From Pseudoalteromonas rhizosphaerae (lineage in GTDB: Bacteria; Pseudomonadota; Gammaproteobacteria; Enterobacterales; Alteromonadaceae), in NCBI RefSeq assembly GCF_902498845.1, contig NZ_CABVLM010000011.1, positions 141,116 through 205,115 of the forward strand: a stretch of 64,000 nucleotides of DNA. The letters run 5' to 3'. Shown piece after piece: positions 47,701 through 56,736 of this stretch. The notes under the pieces were generated by a model that did no database searches, was not told the origin of the DNA, and saw nothing but the letters and a program-made list of their open reading frames with translations. Positions within the stretch are counted from its first letter, which is position 1; each line of letters starts with the position of its first letter. Made by a program: the position numbers and the translations under genes.

Positions 47701-48328
47701 GGTTAACCAGCGCATTGCCTTTATTAAGTATGTTCGCCACTTTACTAAATAACGCTTCAGGGGCAGCAAATACCTCTAAAATTGCATCGGTTTTTTCTTT
47801 ATTGAGTGGATATACAAACACTCGCCAAAAATCTTTAATGGTTTCAAGCAAGATCTCCCGTTGATCTAAAATAAACTCCAAATTAAACGCCACACCAGAC
47901 TCAAACGCATGCTGTTTTAACATTCGTTGGCAAAAACCATGAATGGTGAATATTGCTGCTTCATCCATGGATTTAGCGGCGGCATCGAGTAAATCAAATG
48001 CACGGTGTTTATCATCGATTGTGGCGATCACAGCATTGATCAGCTCATCCTCTGTTGCTTGGCCAAGCAGTGCATCACGTGCGGCTATAATACGAGTGCG
48101 CACACGGTTTTTAATTTCTTGGGTGGCGGCATCGGTAAACGTAACGACTAATATTTGTTCAACACTAAGCGGAGTATTTACGGGCGATGAGTGTTGTTGC
48201 GCGATTTGCATGCCGAGTAAATAACGTAAATATAAACCTGTAATAGTATAAGTTTTACCGGTGCCTGCACTGGCTTCAATGAGACTTTGCCCAATAAGCG
48301 GCATGGTAAGTGGATTAAGCGCTTGCAT
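44708..48328 (-). CDS. recB: Exodeoxyribonuclease V subunit RecB
   Basis: A 1206-residue 3'-5' helicase and nuclease. The start at 48328 (MQALNPLTMPLIG) has a perfect AGGAGAG 6 bases upstream and matches the usual RecB N terminus; a longer reading is unlikely. Walker A is EASAGTGKTYT; other UvrD-type motifs are AMIDEFQDTDPIQY, AIYGFRGADIF and VTMHASKGLEYPLVF. The C-terminal nuclease domain keeps the DYKSNFLG core with Asp and Lys of the active site. It overlaps recC by 14 bases and recD by 4. The ribosome site of recB lies inside recC. Confidence 0.96.
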   Translation of the reverse strand: MQALNPLTMPLIGQSLIEASAGTGKTYTITGLYLRYLLGMQIAQQHSSPVNTPLSVEQILVVTFTDAATQEIKNRVRTRIIAARDALLGQATEDELINAVIATIDDKHRAFDLLDAAAKSMDEAAIFTIHGFCQRMLKQHAFESGVAFNLEFILDQREILLETIKDFWRVFVYPLNKEKTDAILEVFAAPEALFSKVANILNKGNALVNPQIKLDDVWQARELYLGKVASFKKACLDSEFIAAVKSSGLSGAKTPARKGSLAALEAFCKGDELFFEFGTNKYSYEIWSTENLSDEANYKKNQPLFSHVMLSQFDEMAKLVNTVNQGLAIAIVQHAASWVKQAIVKRKQEQSVITPDDLLTNLHSALNTEQGAALAEKIAQLFPVAMIDEFQDTDPIQYGIFSKIYSQENTTLAMIGDPKQAIYGFRGADIFTYIGAKHEVAKEQQFTLGTNFRSSSDVVASVNALFSKHDNSFIYNDAIPFNRVAAQGKKADKSFLIDGQPATAFEFCVFADSAADEKNKPTNKGIGQQHLASYFANKIVTLLEQAQQGRACIANKPVTAADICILVRDRVEAQIMKKALSDAKIASVYLSRESVFSQELSHHLLNFLSALHGQYNESLLRGVLAGPLFCLSYNDIYALADDEAQWQEHLNFFVYLSSIWYKQGAMAMLEHLLSHNQLSAKWQGLGYNVERWLTDFRHLGEILQQKQIELEGTLRLLRWFAQQVSQQDGETVQVRLESDANLVKIVTMHASKGLEYPLVFMPFASGYRETKDALYHQDGQLIYDLSKNDDALQKAEQERLAEDLRLLYVALTRAVHYCAIGMYNLGQGQSSRLAIQSSSLGHVLFAGLDITSSLVWRTHLQEFCADKPAMSYQQFTSEELSQQGALSLQSSQTQSHSVSVNKVKVKIERDWRTTSFSALSFKSHSEHLEPGRSDEDHQKDEFATQQDDIRSPYSFPKGAKPGSCLHEIFEQLDFTSPEQHPTNHEQNLSVVVERSLNKYHISDQWQETTEQWVLAALNCALNENGLSLSKLTPRDCLVEMEFNLPITSLTAKGLNETLIKHFGFNQSRLDFYDVKGLLKGFVDLIFCHNEQYFILDYKSNFLGNQPTDYEQEHLEQAMSSHQYHLQYLIYTVALHRLLKQRINNYSIEQHLGGVYYTFLRGMADGKGVYFKKLTAEQVIILDGLFSQGSVAQSIDEATENSQGAML

Positions 48329-51300
48329 GGTCACTCTCCTTTGCATGTGCAAATAACGGCGCAAGTAGCATATCGCTCCAGCGTATAAATTCCTCTTGGC
48401 ACTCATTCAACGATTGCGTTGTTAAGCGAATATAGGGGTTCTCGCCCTCGCCTCGGCCAATATATTGTGGGCTAAATTTGCTCATTGCTTTGCCAATATC
48501 GCCACCACTTTTTACGTACTCATAGCCACTCACAGGAAAAAACGCCACTGGTTCTTTAAGTAGTGCGTTATATAAAGTAAACCAATCTTGCAACAGTGCT
48601 TGGGCATCTGCTTTATCCAAAGCTGCAAAAGTGATTTGTTTATCAAGCCCAAGTAATACAGTTTCTACATGTTGATCCACGCACTGCGCAACAAGGTGAT
48701 ATATAAAGCCCTTGATGAGATCTTTTGCCTTGATACTGGCACTGCGATAAAACACTTGTTTGTGCTGATAAAGATGATTTAACCAGCCTTCAAGCTCAGT
48801 ACTGTTGTTATCACTGTGAAGTGTTAGCGCAACTTCAATCGGTTCATTTTTGCCGCCCTTGATGTGCTCTTTAACTTGCCCTGCCAGTGCATCAACCCGG
48901 TGCTGCATTTTCTCAAAGATCAAATCTCCAACATGCGCCTGCGGTAACTCGCCTCGTTGCAGTATTTGCTCACGACTAAGGGGCTGCTCAAAAATAGCCG
49001 CTTCGAGTATTTCGTCGAGATAAAAATAACGCTGCAGTGCGTCTAAACTAAATGGCTCTTCATCTTTAGCTACTTCGTTAAATTGTGCTAAACGCAACCC
49101 TAAACTTTGCTGATAAAAACTCTCTTGTGCATTGCATACGCTGCGGATAAACATATCCAGCTCAAGATGTTCAGGTGCGCTGACCTCAAGCGCCGTCAGT
49201 GGCTCTGGGATTATCGCCTGAGCGGGTAACCAAATTGGATTATAACTGTGATTGGATTGCAGCGTATTAGTGGTATCTGCCTGATAATTTAGGCTATTAA
49301 AAGGCTGTAAATGCTGTTTATTGATCAAACACTCAGGCAAGGTTTGCTCACTTGGCTCAGCAAATTTGAAACTGCGGCCAATGTATTCTAGTAATTCACT
49401 CACTAAGGTTGATGGCATACGCGGTTGATTATCAAAACATGAACGGCCAATATAACTCATGTATAAGTTATCACGGGCACTGAGCAGCGCTTCTAAAAAT
49501 AAGTAACGGTCATCTAATTTGCGCGATCGGTCACCTTTTTGCTTTTTCGAATAAGGCACTAAATCAAAACCAATCGGCTGCACCGTTCGTGGGTAATCGG
49601 CATCGTTAAGCCCTAACATACACACCACTTTAAATGGCACAGCACGCATTGGCATTAGCGTACAAAAGTTCACTTGGCCGACTAAAAAGCGTTGCCCTAC
49701 ACCTTTTTCTTGAATGCCTTGTTTAATTAAATAACTCACAATACGCTGTGACACTACTTGCGTGTAATCGCCATTATCATGGTGCTTTTGCAGCTCTTCC
49801 AGCACCTTTTGCAGTACCAGTAAATCCCAGCTATCGTCGCTTTCGCTCTCGTAAATAGCCGTTAATAGTTCACTCAGGATAAGGGTTTTATTAGTTAGCG
49901 TGTCGTCTGGAGTGAGCCTGTGTTTAAAGTGTTGCAATACATCAATAAAATGCACTAATTTATTGAGTGTATCAAGTGCCATCCCTTCCACTTCATCAGC
50001 GCTATATATGCCATTAAACGGGCATTGTTCATCACGTTGGGCAATACCTAACAATAAGCGGTTTAAGCCATGTTGCCAGGTATTTAATTCTATCGCGGGT
50101 AAATCAAAGCTATGCTTATGCTCGGCGTTTATTCCCCACTTGACGCCAACACGCTCAAGCCAATATTGAATTTGCTCATATTCGTGCGCTTCAACACTAA
50201 ACTTTTCAGCTATTTGCGTCACTTGCAGTAAATCAAGGATATCTGACACACCAAAGCGCGAAAACGGCAGATCAGCTAAGCTTGCAAACGAACTCAGTAC
50301 CGGTTTTTCTTGCTCAATGGCTAGATCGGCTAACGCATAGGGAATAAAACGGTTACCCTGCGCACCACCAAATACCGCTTCGATGTAAGGGCTATAAGTG
50401 CCAACATCCGGCATCATTACTATAATATCTTTTGGGGTGAGTGCGGGGTTTTGATTAAATAAATTAAGTAAGTAATCGTGCAAACGCTCAACTTCTCTAA
50501 GTGGAGTATGGCAATCACTTAGAGCAATGCTGGTATCGGTAGCGCTTATTGCAAGCTTACCTTCATCGTTTATAAACCATTCTTTATTGTCAGTAAGGGA
50601 TTCACCTTTAAACGCTAACTGGTAAATTTCGCTTTGAATTTGACCAAGTAAACTGTCGTCAAACACATCAATAAAGCCATCAATCCAGCTTGCGTCACGC
50701 TGTACCAGTTGTTCAAAGTAATCACGGCCTAATTTACCCCACGATGATAACAACGGATTACCAATAAAATAGTAGTCTTGCTCTGGCTCACTTTGCTTTT
50801 TTTGCTGCGCTTCCAGCAATGGCATTTTGGCGTATTTAGCCGTTATTTTAGCTGCCGTTTTTTCATCAATTAAATCCCCCCAATAATGTTCGCTGGGATT
50901 AAAAAAGAATAAAAACACCTCAGTTTTTTTACTTAATGCATCAAACACATCAAGTTGCGAACTGGCAATGGCTGAAATACCAAATAAACTGATCCGCTTT
51001 GGTAATAAGCTACTGTCCATTTTATCAAGCGCGGCTAATAACTGCCCTTGCATATTGGCGCGATGAAACTGACTTTGCCCAAGCACTTGACTATGCGCTA
51101 CTATTTTTCTCCACAGATCAGGCTGCCACGGCGCGATACTAATATCTACATCATCTAATTTATCAGTGCCGCTGTCCCATGTGGCTATCCAGTGCGGACG
51201 GTACATTAAATATTGGTCATATACATCGGCTATTTTTTCACATAAAGCAAAGGTTTTTTGACCGTCAGTGTCACCTGCTAAGTAGGTTTTAAGGGGTAAA

Positions 51301-51623
51301 TATAACGGTTCATCAATGCAGTTTGGTAAAATAGCAAATAACTTCCAAGCAAGATTAGGTTTATTAAACGCCGACTCTTTGGGTACATTCGGTAATAGCT
51401 GCTGGTATAACTGCCAAATGAAGCTCGATGGCAATGGAAAATCTACCTGTGCTGCCACCCCCAAACTTTCACTTAAACCAATTTTTAGCCACTGCGACAT
51501 ACCCGGAGATTGCACCAACACCACTTCTTTATCAAACAGGCTGCTTAATGGGTTTACTTTTAAAAGCTGATGAAACTGCGCTTGCAGGGCTTCCATACGG
51601 TTAGATTGAATAATATTGAGCAT
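48315..51623 (-). CDS. recC: Exodeoxyribonuclease V subunit RecC
   Basis: A 1102-residue Chi-recognition subunit, starting MLNIIQSNRMEAL at 51623, the counterpart of E. coli MLRVYHSNR. VVLVQSPGMSQWLKIGL follows, as in the family. RecC is a helicase fold that has lost its ATPase motifs; it scans the 3' strand for Chi. Stretches such as FCTLMPMRAVPFKVVCMLGLND are well conserved. It is first in a tight recC-recB-recD operon. No ptrA-like protease gene interrupts the order, unlike E. coli. The promoter should lie in the 120 bases upstream, where I see no clear boxes. Confidence 0.95.
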   Translation of the reverse strand: MLNIIQSNRMEALQAQFHQLLKVNPLSSLFDKEVVLVQSPGMSQWLKIGLSESLGVAAQVDFPLPSSFIWQLYQQLLPNVPKESAFNKPNLAWKLFAILPNCIDEPLYLPLKTYLAGDTDGQKTFALCEKIADVYDQYLMYRPHWIATWDSGTDKLDDVDISIAPWQPDLWRKIVAHSQVLGQSQFHRANMQGQLLAALDKMDSSLLPKRISLFGISAIASSQLDVFDALSKKTEVFLFFFNPSEHYWGDLIDEKTAAKITAKYAKMPLLEAQQKKQSEPEQDYYFIGNPLLSSWGKLGRDYFEQLVQRDASWIDGFIDVFDDSLLGQIQSEIYQLAFKGESLTDNKEWFINDEGKLAISATDTSIALSDCHTPLREVERLHDYLLNLFNQNPALTPKDIIVMMPDVGTYSPYIEAVFGGAQGNRFIPYALADLAIEQEKPVLSSFASLADLPFSRFGVSDILDLLQVTQIAEKFSVEAHEYEQIQYWLERVGVKWGINAEHKHSFDLPAIELNTWQHGLNRLLLGIAQRDEQCPFNGIYSADEVEGMALDTLNKLVHFIDVLQHFKHRLTPDDTLTNKTLILSELLTAIYESESDDSWDLLVLQKVLEELQKHHDNGDYTQVVSQRIVSYLIKQGIQEKGVGQRFLVGQVNFCTLMPMRAVPFKVVCMLGLNDADYPRTVQPIGFDLVPYSKKQKGDRSRKLDDRYLFLEALLSARDNLYMSYIGRSCFDNQPRMPSTLVSELLEYIGRSFKFAEPSEQTLPECLINKQHLQPFNSLNYQADTTNTLQSNHSYNPIWLPAQAIIPEPLTALEVSAPEHLELDMFIRSVCNAQESFYQQSLGLRLAQFNEVAKDEEPFSLDALQRYFYLDEILEAAIFEQPLSREQILQRGELPQAHVGDLIFEKMQHRVDALAGQVKEHIKGGKNEPIEVALTLHSDNNSTELEGWLNHLYQHKQVFYRSASIKAKDLIKGFIYHLVAQCVDQHVETVLLGLDKQITFAALDKADAQALLQDWFTLYNALLKEPVAFFPVSGYEYVKSGGDIGKAMSKFSPQYIGRGEGENPYIRLTTQSLNECQEEFIRWSDMLLAPLFAHAKESDHASA

Positions 51624-51746
51624 TGCGACACTGTTCTTGCTTGAGATAAAAACAGTGTAAGATATTTTCAATTATAGGGGTAGCCATTGTCGCTAATTGG
51701 CATTAATAAATCAGCGAGTTAGCACAATAATTAACTCACTTTTTAT

Positions 51747-51770
51747 ACGCACAGTATAGCTACTGTGCGT
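51747..51770 (+). terminator. Hairpin with T tract between the PhoD-like gene and recC
   Basis: ACGCACAGTA-TAGC-TACTGTGCGT is a perfect 10-base stem; TTTATTTT follows on the plus strand. Both flanking genes are on the minus strand, where the hairpin is followed by ATAAAAAG, so its T tract is on the wrong side for them. Confidence 0.5.
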
Positions 51771-51790
51771 TTTATTTTCTGAGGGAGTCA

Positions 51791-52855
51791 TTATTTATAT
51801 GGGCTAATACTTGATAAGCTAAATTGGCTTTGCATGATCACATCGCCATCAATGCCTTTTAGCTGGAGTGAAATAGCTGGATCTGTTTGTTGCCAATCAA
51901 TGCTTAAATCACCGTAATTAACGTCATGTGTGAACTTCCCCACGCGGTGTTTATTAGGACTGACGTTTTTCCATTTTTCAGTAAGGCCTGAGCTGGTCAT
52001 TTCAATCAGTGGATAATCAAGGTTTTGTTCATACCTTGATATCTCACCCCAATGTGTGTCACCACTGATAATTACCACGCCGTTTACTTTGTGTTTTTTA
52101 ATTAACGCAAATAAACGGTTTCTATCCTCCGGAAAATTAGCCCACGACTCCCAGCCGGTAAAGTCAGGCAGTAACTGTAAGCTCGAAGCAATCAGTTTAA
52201 TTGCAGCAGGCTTTTTAAGCTCTTGTGCAAGCCATTGCCACTGCGCTTCACCTAACATCGATGCGCCTTTTACTTTACTTGGGCTATAAGGCCCTTGATT
52301 ATTCGCTTTACGCTCAGTCTTGTATTGTGTTTCACTAACGTGGTTAAGTGCATCGCGGTTCCAACGCAGATCAGGCATGATCACTTGTATCGTGTGCTCA
52401 CCTTCGCCATACATATACGAGGTATAAATCCCATCAGCACGTGTGCGACGCACTGAACCCGTTGGCTCTTGCCAAAAGTCGAGCATAATTTCCCGAGACT
52501 GTTCTTTATGTGGGTACTCTTTACCTGCATCATTTTGGCCAAAATCATGATCATCCCACATGGCAATAAGGGGAGTCTGTGCTTTTAACGTTTTAAAGCC
52601 AGGCTTAGCGCCTAAGCGCTGATATTTATCGGCAAGTACGCGCATATCGTTGGTGTCGCCGTAGATGTTATCACCCAAAAAGATAAACAAATCTGCCTGC
52701 TCTTTATTGATCGCGTCAAAAATCGGAATATCTTTATCTTGATGCCCACATGAGCCAAACAGTATTTTTTGCGGCGTTAGTTTTTGCGGTGTACTTAATA
52801 CTGAAAAACTCGCAACAATGCTTACCAATGCGGCCGCTTTAATTAAATGCTTCAT
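51791..52855 (-). CDS. PhoD-like alkaline phosphatase family protein
   Basis: A 354-residue exported calcineurin-like/PhoD-type phosphatase with a signal peptide (AAALVSIVASFSVLSTP). Metal ligands are in LFGSCGHQD, LFIFLGDNIYG, IAMWDDHDFGQND and VVIISGDTHWGE. PhoD enzymes hydrolyse phosphate mono- and diesters using iron and calcium. The ATG overlaps the stop codon of the upstream phosphodiesterase gene by four bases, so both phosphatases are made together. It ends the phosphorus cluster. Confidence 0.9.
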   Translation of the reverse strand: MKHLIKAAALVSIVASFSVLSTPQKLTPQKILFGSCGHQDKDIPIFDAINKEQADLFIFLGDNIYGDTNDMRVLADKYQRLGAKPGFKTLKAQTPLIAMWDDHDFGQNDAGKEYPHKEQSREIMLDFWQEPTGSVRRTRADGIYTSYMYGEGEHTIQVIMPDLRWNRDALNHVSETQYKTERKANNQGPYSPSKVKGASMLGEAQWQWLAQELKKPAAIKLIASSLQLLPDFTGWESWANFPEDRNRLFALIKKHKVNGVVIISGDTHWGEISRYEQNLDYPLIEMTSSGLTEKWKNVSPNKHRVGKFTHDVNYGDLSIDWQQTDPAISLQLKGIDGDVIMQSQFSLSSISPYK

Positions 52856-53979
52856 TTTAAAATCTCATCAATTGCATCCGCCATAGCGGGATTAAGCTGC
52901 TTAGGGTTTTCGCCAAGTACGGTTAAAATCGTTGCCGCAACTTGTGCTTGTTTGAGCTCTGTTGTTGTTTTTAATAAACCTTGCGGTTTAATATCTGGGC
53001 CAATTGCAGCTAACCAAATATGCTCAGAGCCAATAATTCCCTCAGGAAAAGCTTTACGACCTTGCTCCGATTTTGCCATTGCTTGTTTTGAACTATGATG
53101 CTGCCAATCATTAGCGTTACTGCCACGGCCATGATCCGTGGTGATAATAAGCGTTGTGTTATTTTTATAGCCAGGTGTAGTCTGAATGGTTTGCCATAAA
53201 TCTTTGATAAAAGCGTCACTTTGTTTAGCCGACTGCAAATAGTGATCGTAATGACCATCATGGGCAAAATCATCGGTTTCACCTAAGCTGATCACTAATA
53301 ACTTAGGCTTTTTTGCCAGCATATAAGCTTTGGCAAAACGATATGTAAAACTGTCTAAACGCACATTATGCCAAGGACTTGGGATCTCCTGTTGTAAAGC
53401 ATTTAATAGTGGCGCATCGGCAAATAAGTCTGCCTCAATTGGCATAAAACCCGCATTTACATATACGTCGCTGCGTTTGGTATTAACAATAAACGGAAAT
53501 ACATCCCAACTACCAAATAAGGCGGTTTTATTTTTATAGTCAGCGCGTTGCTCTAATCGCTCTAAAATAGTTTTATTTGGATTTGGCGTTTTATCATTAC
53601 TGTTAATTGCCTCATCAACACTGCCAGTTAAGATCTCACTGTAGCCTGGGTATGAAAAATACCACGGGTTACTCACCGACATTGTTGAACCATTCTCTCT
53701 ATCGCCAATTAACACACCGTGTTGAGCAATCGTATTGCTAATAAATGGCATTAACTGAGCTTGTCGGGCGTGTTTGTCATCGCGCCAAAACTGTTGTTTC
53801 AATTGCTCTGGCTGTTTAACAAAATCGGGATTTGCTAACAATTTTTGATCGGCGCCGTTAAATACCTCTTGCCAGCGCACACCATCAAGCGTCACAAGCA
53901 CGACATTATCACTGGCTTTGACAATATGACTTACCATTAATGTACAGCCTATTACGGCCAGTTTAGCTATTGCTTTCAT
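52852..53979 (-). CDS. Type I phosphodiesterase/nucleotide pyrophosphatase family protein
   Basis: A 375-residue exported protein of the alkaline phosphatase superfamily with a signal peptide (AVIGCTLMVSHIVKAS). Metal and catalytic regions: VTLDGVRWQEVFNGAD near residue 32, SNPWYFSYPGYSEILTG near residue 105 with the possible nucleophile, and ISLGETDDFAHDGHYDHYL and IITTDHGRGSNAN with the Asp-His ligands. The family cleaves phosphodiesters or nucleotides. It is coupled to the PhoD-like gene by a four-base overlap and follows a TonB receptor gene. Confidence 0.85.
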   Translation of the reverse strand: MKAIAKLAVIGCTLMVSHIVKASDNVVLVTLDGVRWQEVFNGADQKLLANPDFVKQPEQLKQQFWRDDKHARQAQLMPFISNTIAQHGVLIGDRENGSTMSVSNPWYFSYPGYSEILTGSVDEAINSNDKTPNPNKTILERLEQRADYKNKTALFGSWDVFPFIVNTKRSDVYVNAGFMPIEADLFADAPLLNALQQEIPSPWHNVRLDSFTYRFAKAYMLAKKPKLLVISLGETDDFAHDGHYDHYLQSAKQSDAFIKDLWQTIQTTPGYKNNTTLIITTDHGRGSNANDWQHHSSKQAMAKSEQGRKAFPEGIIGSEHIWLAAIGPDIKPQGLLKTTTELKQAQVAATILTVLGENPKQLNPAMADAIDEILK

Positions 53980-53995
53980 AGTATTCCTATCAATA

Positions 53996-54021
53996 AAAAC
54001 CCATCAACAAGGATGGGTTTT
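53996..54021 (-). terminator. Terminator-like hairpin inside the phosphorus cluster
   Basis: AAAACCCATC and GATGGGTTTT pair around a six-base loop; on the minus strand TTTTTATTG follows. It lies 24 bases past the TonB receptor stop codon and 17 bases before the phosphodiesterase start, so it probably lowers transcription of the downstream enzymes. Confidence 0.8.
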
Positions 54022-54045
54022 GGTTATTATTTTTATAATTAGGGC

Positions 54046-56415
54046 TTAAAAATTAGCAGTAAATGTAAGTGCTGCAGTTCGTGGTGCACCAATAAAATAA
54101 GTGCTGCCATTACCTGTCCCACCCGCTAAATACTGTTTATCTGTTACGTTAGTGACAGCAAAGGCAATATCGATTGATTTAAATGGGCCGGCATTGACGT
54201 CTGCAGCATAACCGGCATTGATATCAAGCACGGTATAACCATCAACTTTATTACGTGTACGAGTTTGCTCATCTAAAAATGCACCTAAGCGTTCACCGGT
54301 ATATTTAGCGGATATACCAAAGCGGAAGTCGCCACTGTAATAATCGGTCGAAAGCACAAACATATCGCTTGGTGAATCGATTACGTCATCGCCTTTTTTA
54401 AAGCTTGGCGGTAGCGCTTTTCCGTCTTCATCTTTGAGGATAACACCATCGGCATCGTAGGCACTTGGATCGTGCGATGCGTATTCAGAGCTGTTATTAG
54501 TATATGAAGTATAAATATTCCATTCATTTGTAAGCATATAACTTGCTGATAGTTCAATACCTTGCGAGTCAATACCACCTACATTGATGTAAGAGCCATT
54601 TGTACCTATCGTATAATCAATCCCGCCGGTATCACTGCCAGGTGCGATAAAGGTGATACGGTTATCAAAGGCAATAGAATAAGCGGTCGCAGTTAGGCTC
54701 AAGCGGTCTGCTTTATAACGTACACCAAAGTCGATATTTTCAGCTGTTTCTGGTTCAATTTCTGTGAGTGTAGAACTATCACGCTCCAGCACACCATCTT
54801 TAATTGCTGAGAAATTTTCACTAAAACTGGCAAATAACTCAGTACTGCTAGTTAGCTGGTACAAAGCACCTGCACTAAATAACACATCTGAATCACTGTT
54901 TATTTTATCAGAGCGTAGATCTGCAAAATGATCGTATTTTTGTAATTCAACTAAATACTGTTTAGCGCCAAGATTAACTGTAAAATCGCCTAGGCTGATA
55001 GAATCTTGTACGTACCACTTAAAGGTATCTGTTTCAAAAGTATTTTTATATTGCGTCCAGTATGGGGTGCTATCAAAGTGATGATACACGCGAGCGTCAA
55101 TAACTTTATGCCAATCACGAGATTCGTCACGATCAGTTTGCTCAAGCCAAATACCTGCTTCAATATCGTGCATCCCTAAGGTTAATTTATAATCGGCGGT
55201 TAAACCTAAACGGTCCTTGTCATAGTGTGTATGGCGATATGACATTACCGGTATTGCCGAATCTGGGTAACACGCCGGATTCAACCCTGTGCCTGAATCC
55301 CATGGCCAACTGAGTGTATCCGTACAATTTGCGTTAGGCGTTAATGGCTTACCTTGGCTATCTGCAAAACCATATGAGCCAGCATTTGTGCCGCCTTCGG
55401 TTGTTGGATTACCGTCTTTGTCGACAGGTGATGTTAAATAAGGTGGGATCCAATCACCACGCCCTGAGTTTTTATGGTAATAAGGGCTGATTGTTAATAA
55501 TGATGAAGGTGAGATTGCATATTCAAACTTTACGTAACCTAACGCATTTTCACGCAATGTACCCCAACCTTCTGCAAACATTTGGTCAAAGTGTGGCACG
55601 CCAGTCCAATTCCAAGTTAGTTGATCCCAATTTGGTGTTTGCGCAAATTGCTGCAAGCTCACACTGTTATAGTTAGTCTCACTTACATCATCATACGATA
55701 AACGCCCTGTTACAGTCAGCGCATTAAAGTTAGATACAAATTTAGCCTCAGCATGTTGATTATCTTTACCGCCATTACTGCCATCACCTATCCAGCGGCT
55801 AGTATTGGTTTGTGAATAACTCACATAAGCTTGCGTGTTATCAAAGAGAGTGCCAGTTTCATGCTTAAAATAATAACGAGTCGCATCATGGTCACCATTG
55901 GTGTAAGCAAATGTAGTTCCTCGCTCAAGGCTAGGATCTTTACTTACAAAATTAAACGTACCACCGAGCGCTTCAAGTGATGCCGAGGCGATATCTGAGG
56001 TACCTTGGCCCACTTCAACTGTGGCTAAGTTTTCGCTGTCTAGGTAGCGATTAGCTTTTGCACCACCGCCATAATTAGAGCCGCCGTTTGGAATACCATC
56101 AACCGTCATACCTAACTGCTGTTGATTACCATCGATACTAAAGCCGCGCATCGTAATAGTGGTAGACCAATCATCACCACCAAATGCATCACCTTCGTTA
56201 ATACTAATTCCCGGTAGGTTATCCATCACCGATAATACACTTGATACCGAACTCTGCTGTTCAATCATTGATTGCTCAATCACACTATTTGCAAAGCTCG
56301 TTGGTTTTGCCACTACCGTGACTTCTTCTATTTCATTGGTATTTGCAAAGCTATTAGTTGAAAACGCTAAAGCGATTGCTAAGCTTAAAGTCGATCTTTT
56401 AGTAAAAGTACGCAT
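54046..56415 (-). CDS. TonB-dependent outer-membrane receptor
   Basis: A 789-residue receptor starting at ATG 56415 (MRTFTKRSTLSL), with GGGA upstream; an earlier TTG is less likely. After the signal peptide (ALAFSTNSFANT) comes a TonB-box-like EEVTVVA, the plug domain (residues 40-155; ITMRGFSID, VDGIPNGGS, VEVGQGTSD) and a 22-strand-type barrel ending in the expected aromatic AALTFTANF. TonB and the proton motive force drive uptake. The substrate may be an organic phosphate or phospholipid product, given the two downstream phosphatase genes and the Pho-box-like array upstream; this is inference. Confidence 0.92.
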   Translation of the reverse strand: MRTFTKRSTLSLAIALAFSTNSFANTNEIEEVTVVAKPTSFANSVIEQSMIEQQSSVSSVLSVMDNLPGISINEGDAFGGDDWSTTITMRGFSIDGNQQQLGMTVDGIPNGGSNYGGGAKANRYLDSENLATVEVGQGTSDIASASLEALGGTFNFVSKDPSLERGTTFAYTNGDHDATRYYFKHETGTLFDNTQAYVSYSQTNTSRWIGDGSNGGKDNQHAEAKFVSNFNALTVTGRLSYDDVSETNYNSVSLQQFAQTPNWDQLTWNWTGVPHFDQMFAEGWGTLRENALGYVKFEYAISPSSLLTISPYYHKNSGRGDWIPPYLTSPVDKDGNPTTEGGTNAGSYGFADSQGKPLTPNANCTDTLSWPWDSGTGLNPACYPDSAIPVMSYRHTHYDKDRLGLTADYKLTLGMHDIEAGIWLEQTDRDESRDWHKVIDARVYHHFDSTPYWTQYKNTFETDTFKWYVQDSISLGDFTVNLGAKQYLVELQKYDHFADLRSDKINSDSDVLFSAGALYQLTSSTELFASFSENFSAIKDGVLERDSSTLTEIEPETAENIDFGVRYKADRLSLTATAYSIAFDNRITFIAPGSDTGGIDYTIGTNGSYINVGGIDSQGIELSASYMLTNEWNIYTSYTNNSSEYASHDPSAYDADGVILKDEDGKALPPSFKKGDDVIDSPSDMFVLSTDYYSGDFRFGISAKYTGERLGAFLDEQTRTRNKVDGYTVLDINAGYAADVNAGPFKSIDIAFAVTNVTDKQYLAGGTGNGSTYFIGAPRTAALTFTANF

Positions 56416-56470
56416 TGTTGTCCCATTTGCAATTATTGTTTTGTATACGGGCAAAGTATGGAGGGAATAT

Positions 56471-56510
56471 ATGACAAAAAAGCTCGAAAAAATTGACGTA
56501 ACAGTGACAA
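56471..56510 (-). promoter_or_regulatory. Pho-box-like array upstream of the TonB receptor gene
   Basis: Reading the minus strand, four 7-base units with exact 11-base spacing occur: TTGTCAC, ACGTCAA, TTCGAGC and TTGTCAT, separated by TGTT, TTTT and TTTT. Units 1, 2 and 4 match the CTGTCAT half-site of PhoB binding sites; unit 3 is degenerate. A weak -10 (CATACT) lies about 10 bases after the last unit, the usual PhoB arrangement. This fits PhoB control of the receptor and phosphatases. The rest of the gap 56416-56782 holds the hairpin at 56737-56760. Confidence 0.6.
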
Positions 56511-56736
56511 AAATATTGATTATTTATGGCAACAATGCAGCTTAACCAATTAACATATAAAGATATTATAATTTAAATAACAGTCTATCGCGGTAATATT
56601 TGTAGGAAATAGAGAGGGAGTTAAATCAATACGAAAGAGTATTTTTCACAGTATTAGTAACGATTAAAAAGCAATATTGCTAATCGCAAATAAATACCTA
56701 AAACGAGTTTGCAATCAACATGCATGGCGTTAATGC

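Noticed and set aside
46868..48224. Several plus-strand open frames inside recB
   Set aside because: They lie opposite a well-supported recB frame, have no ribosome sites and no recognisable domains; they are shadows of the coding strand.
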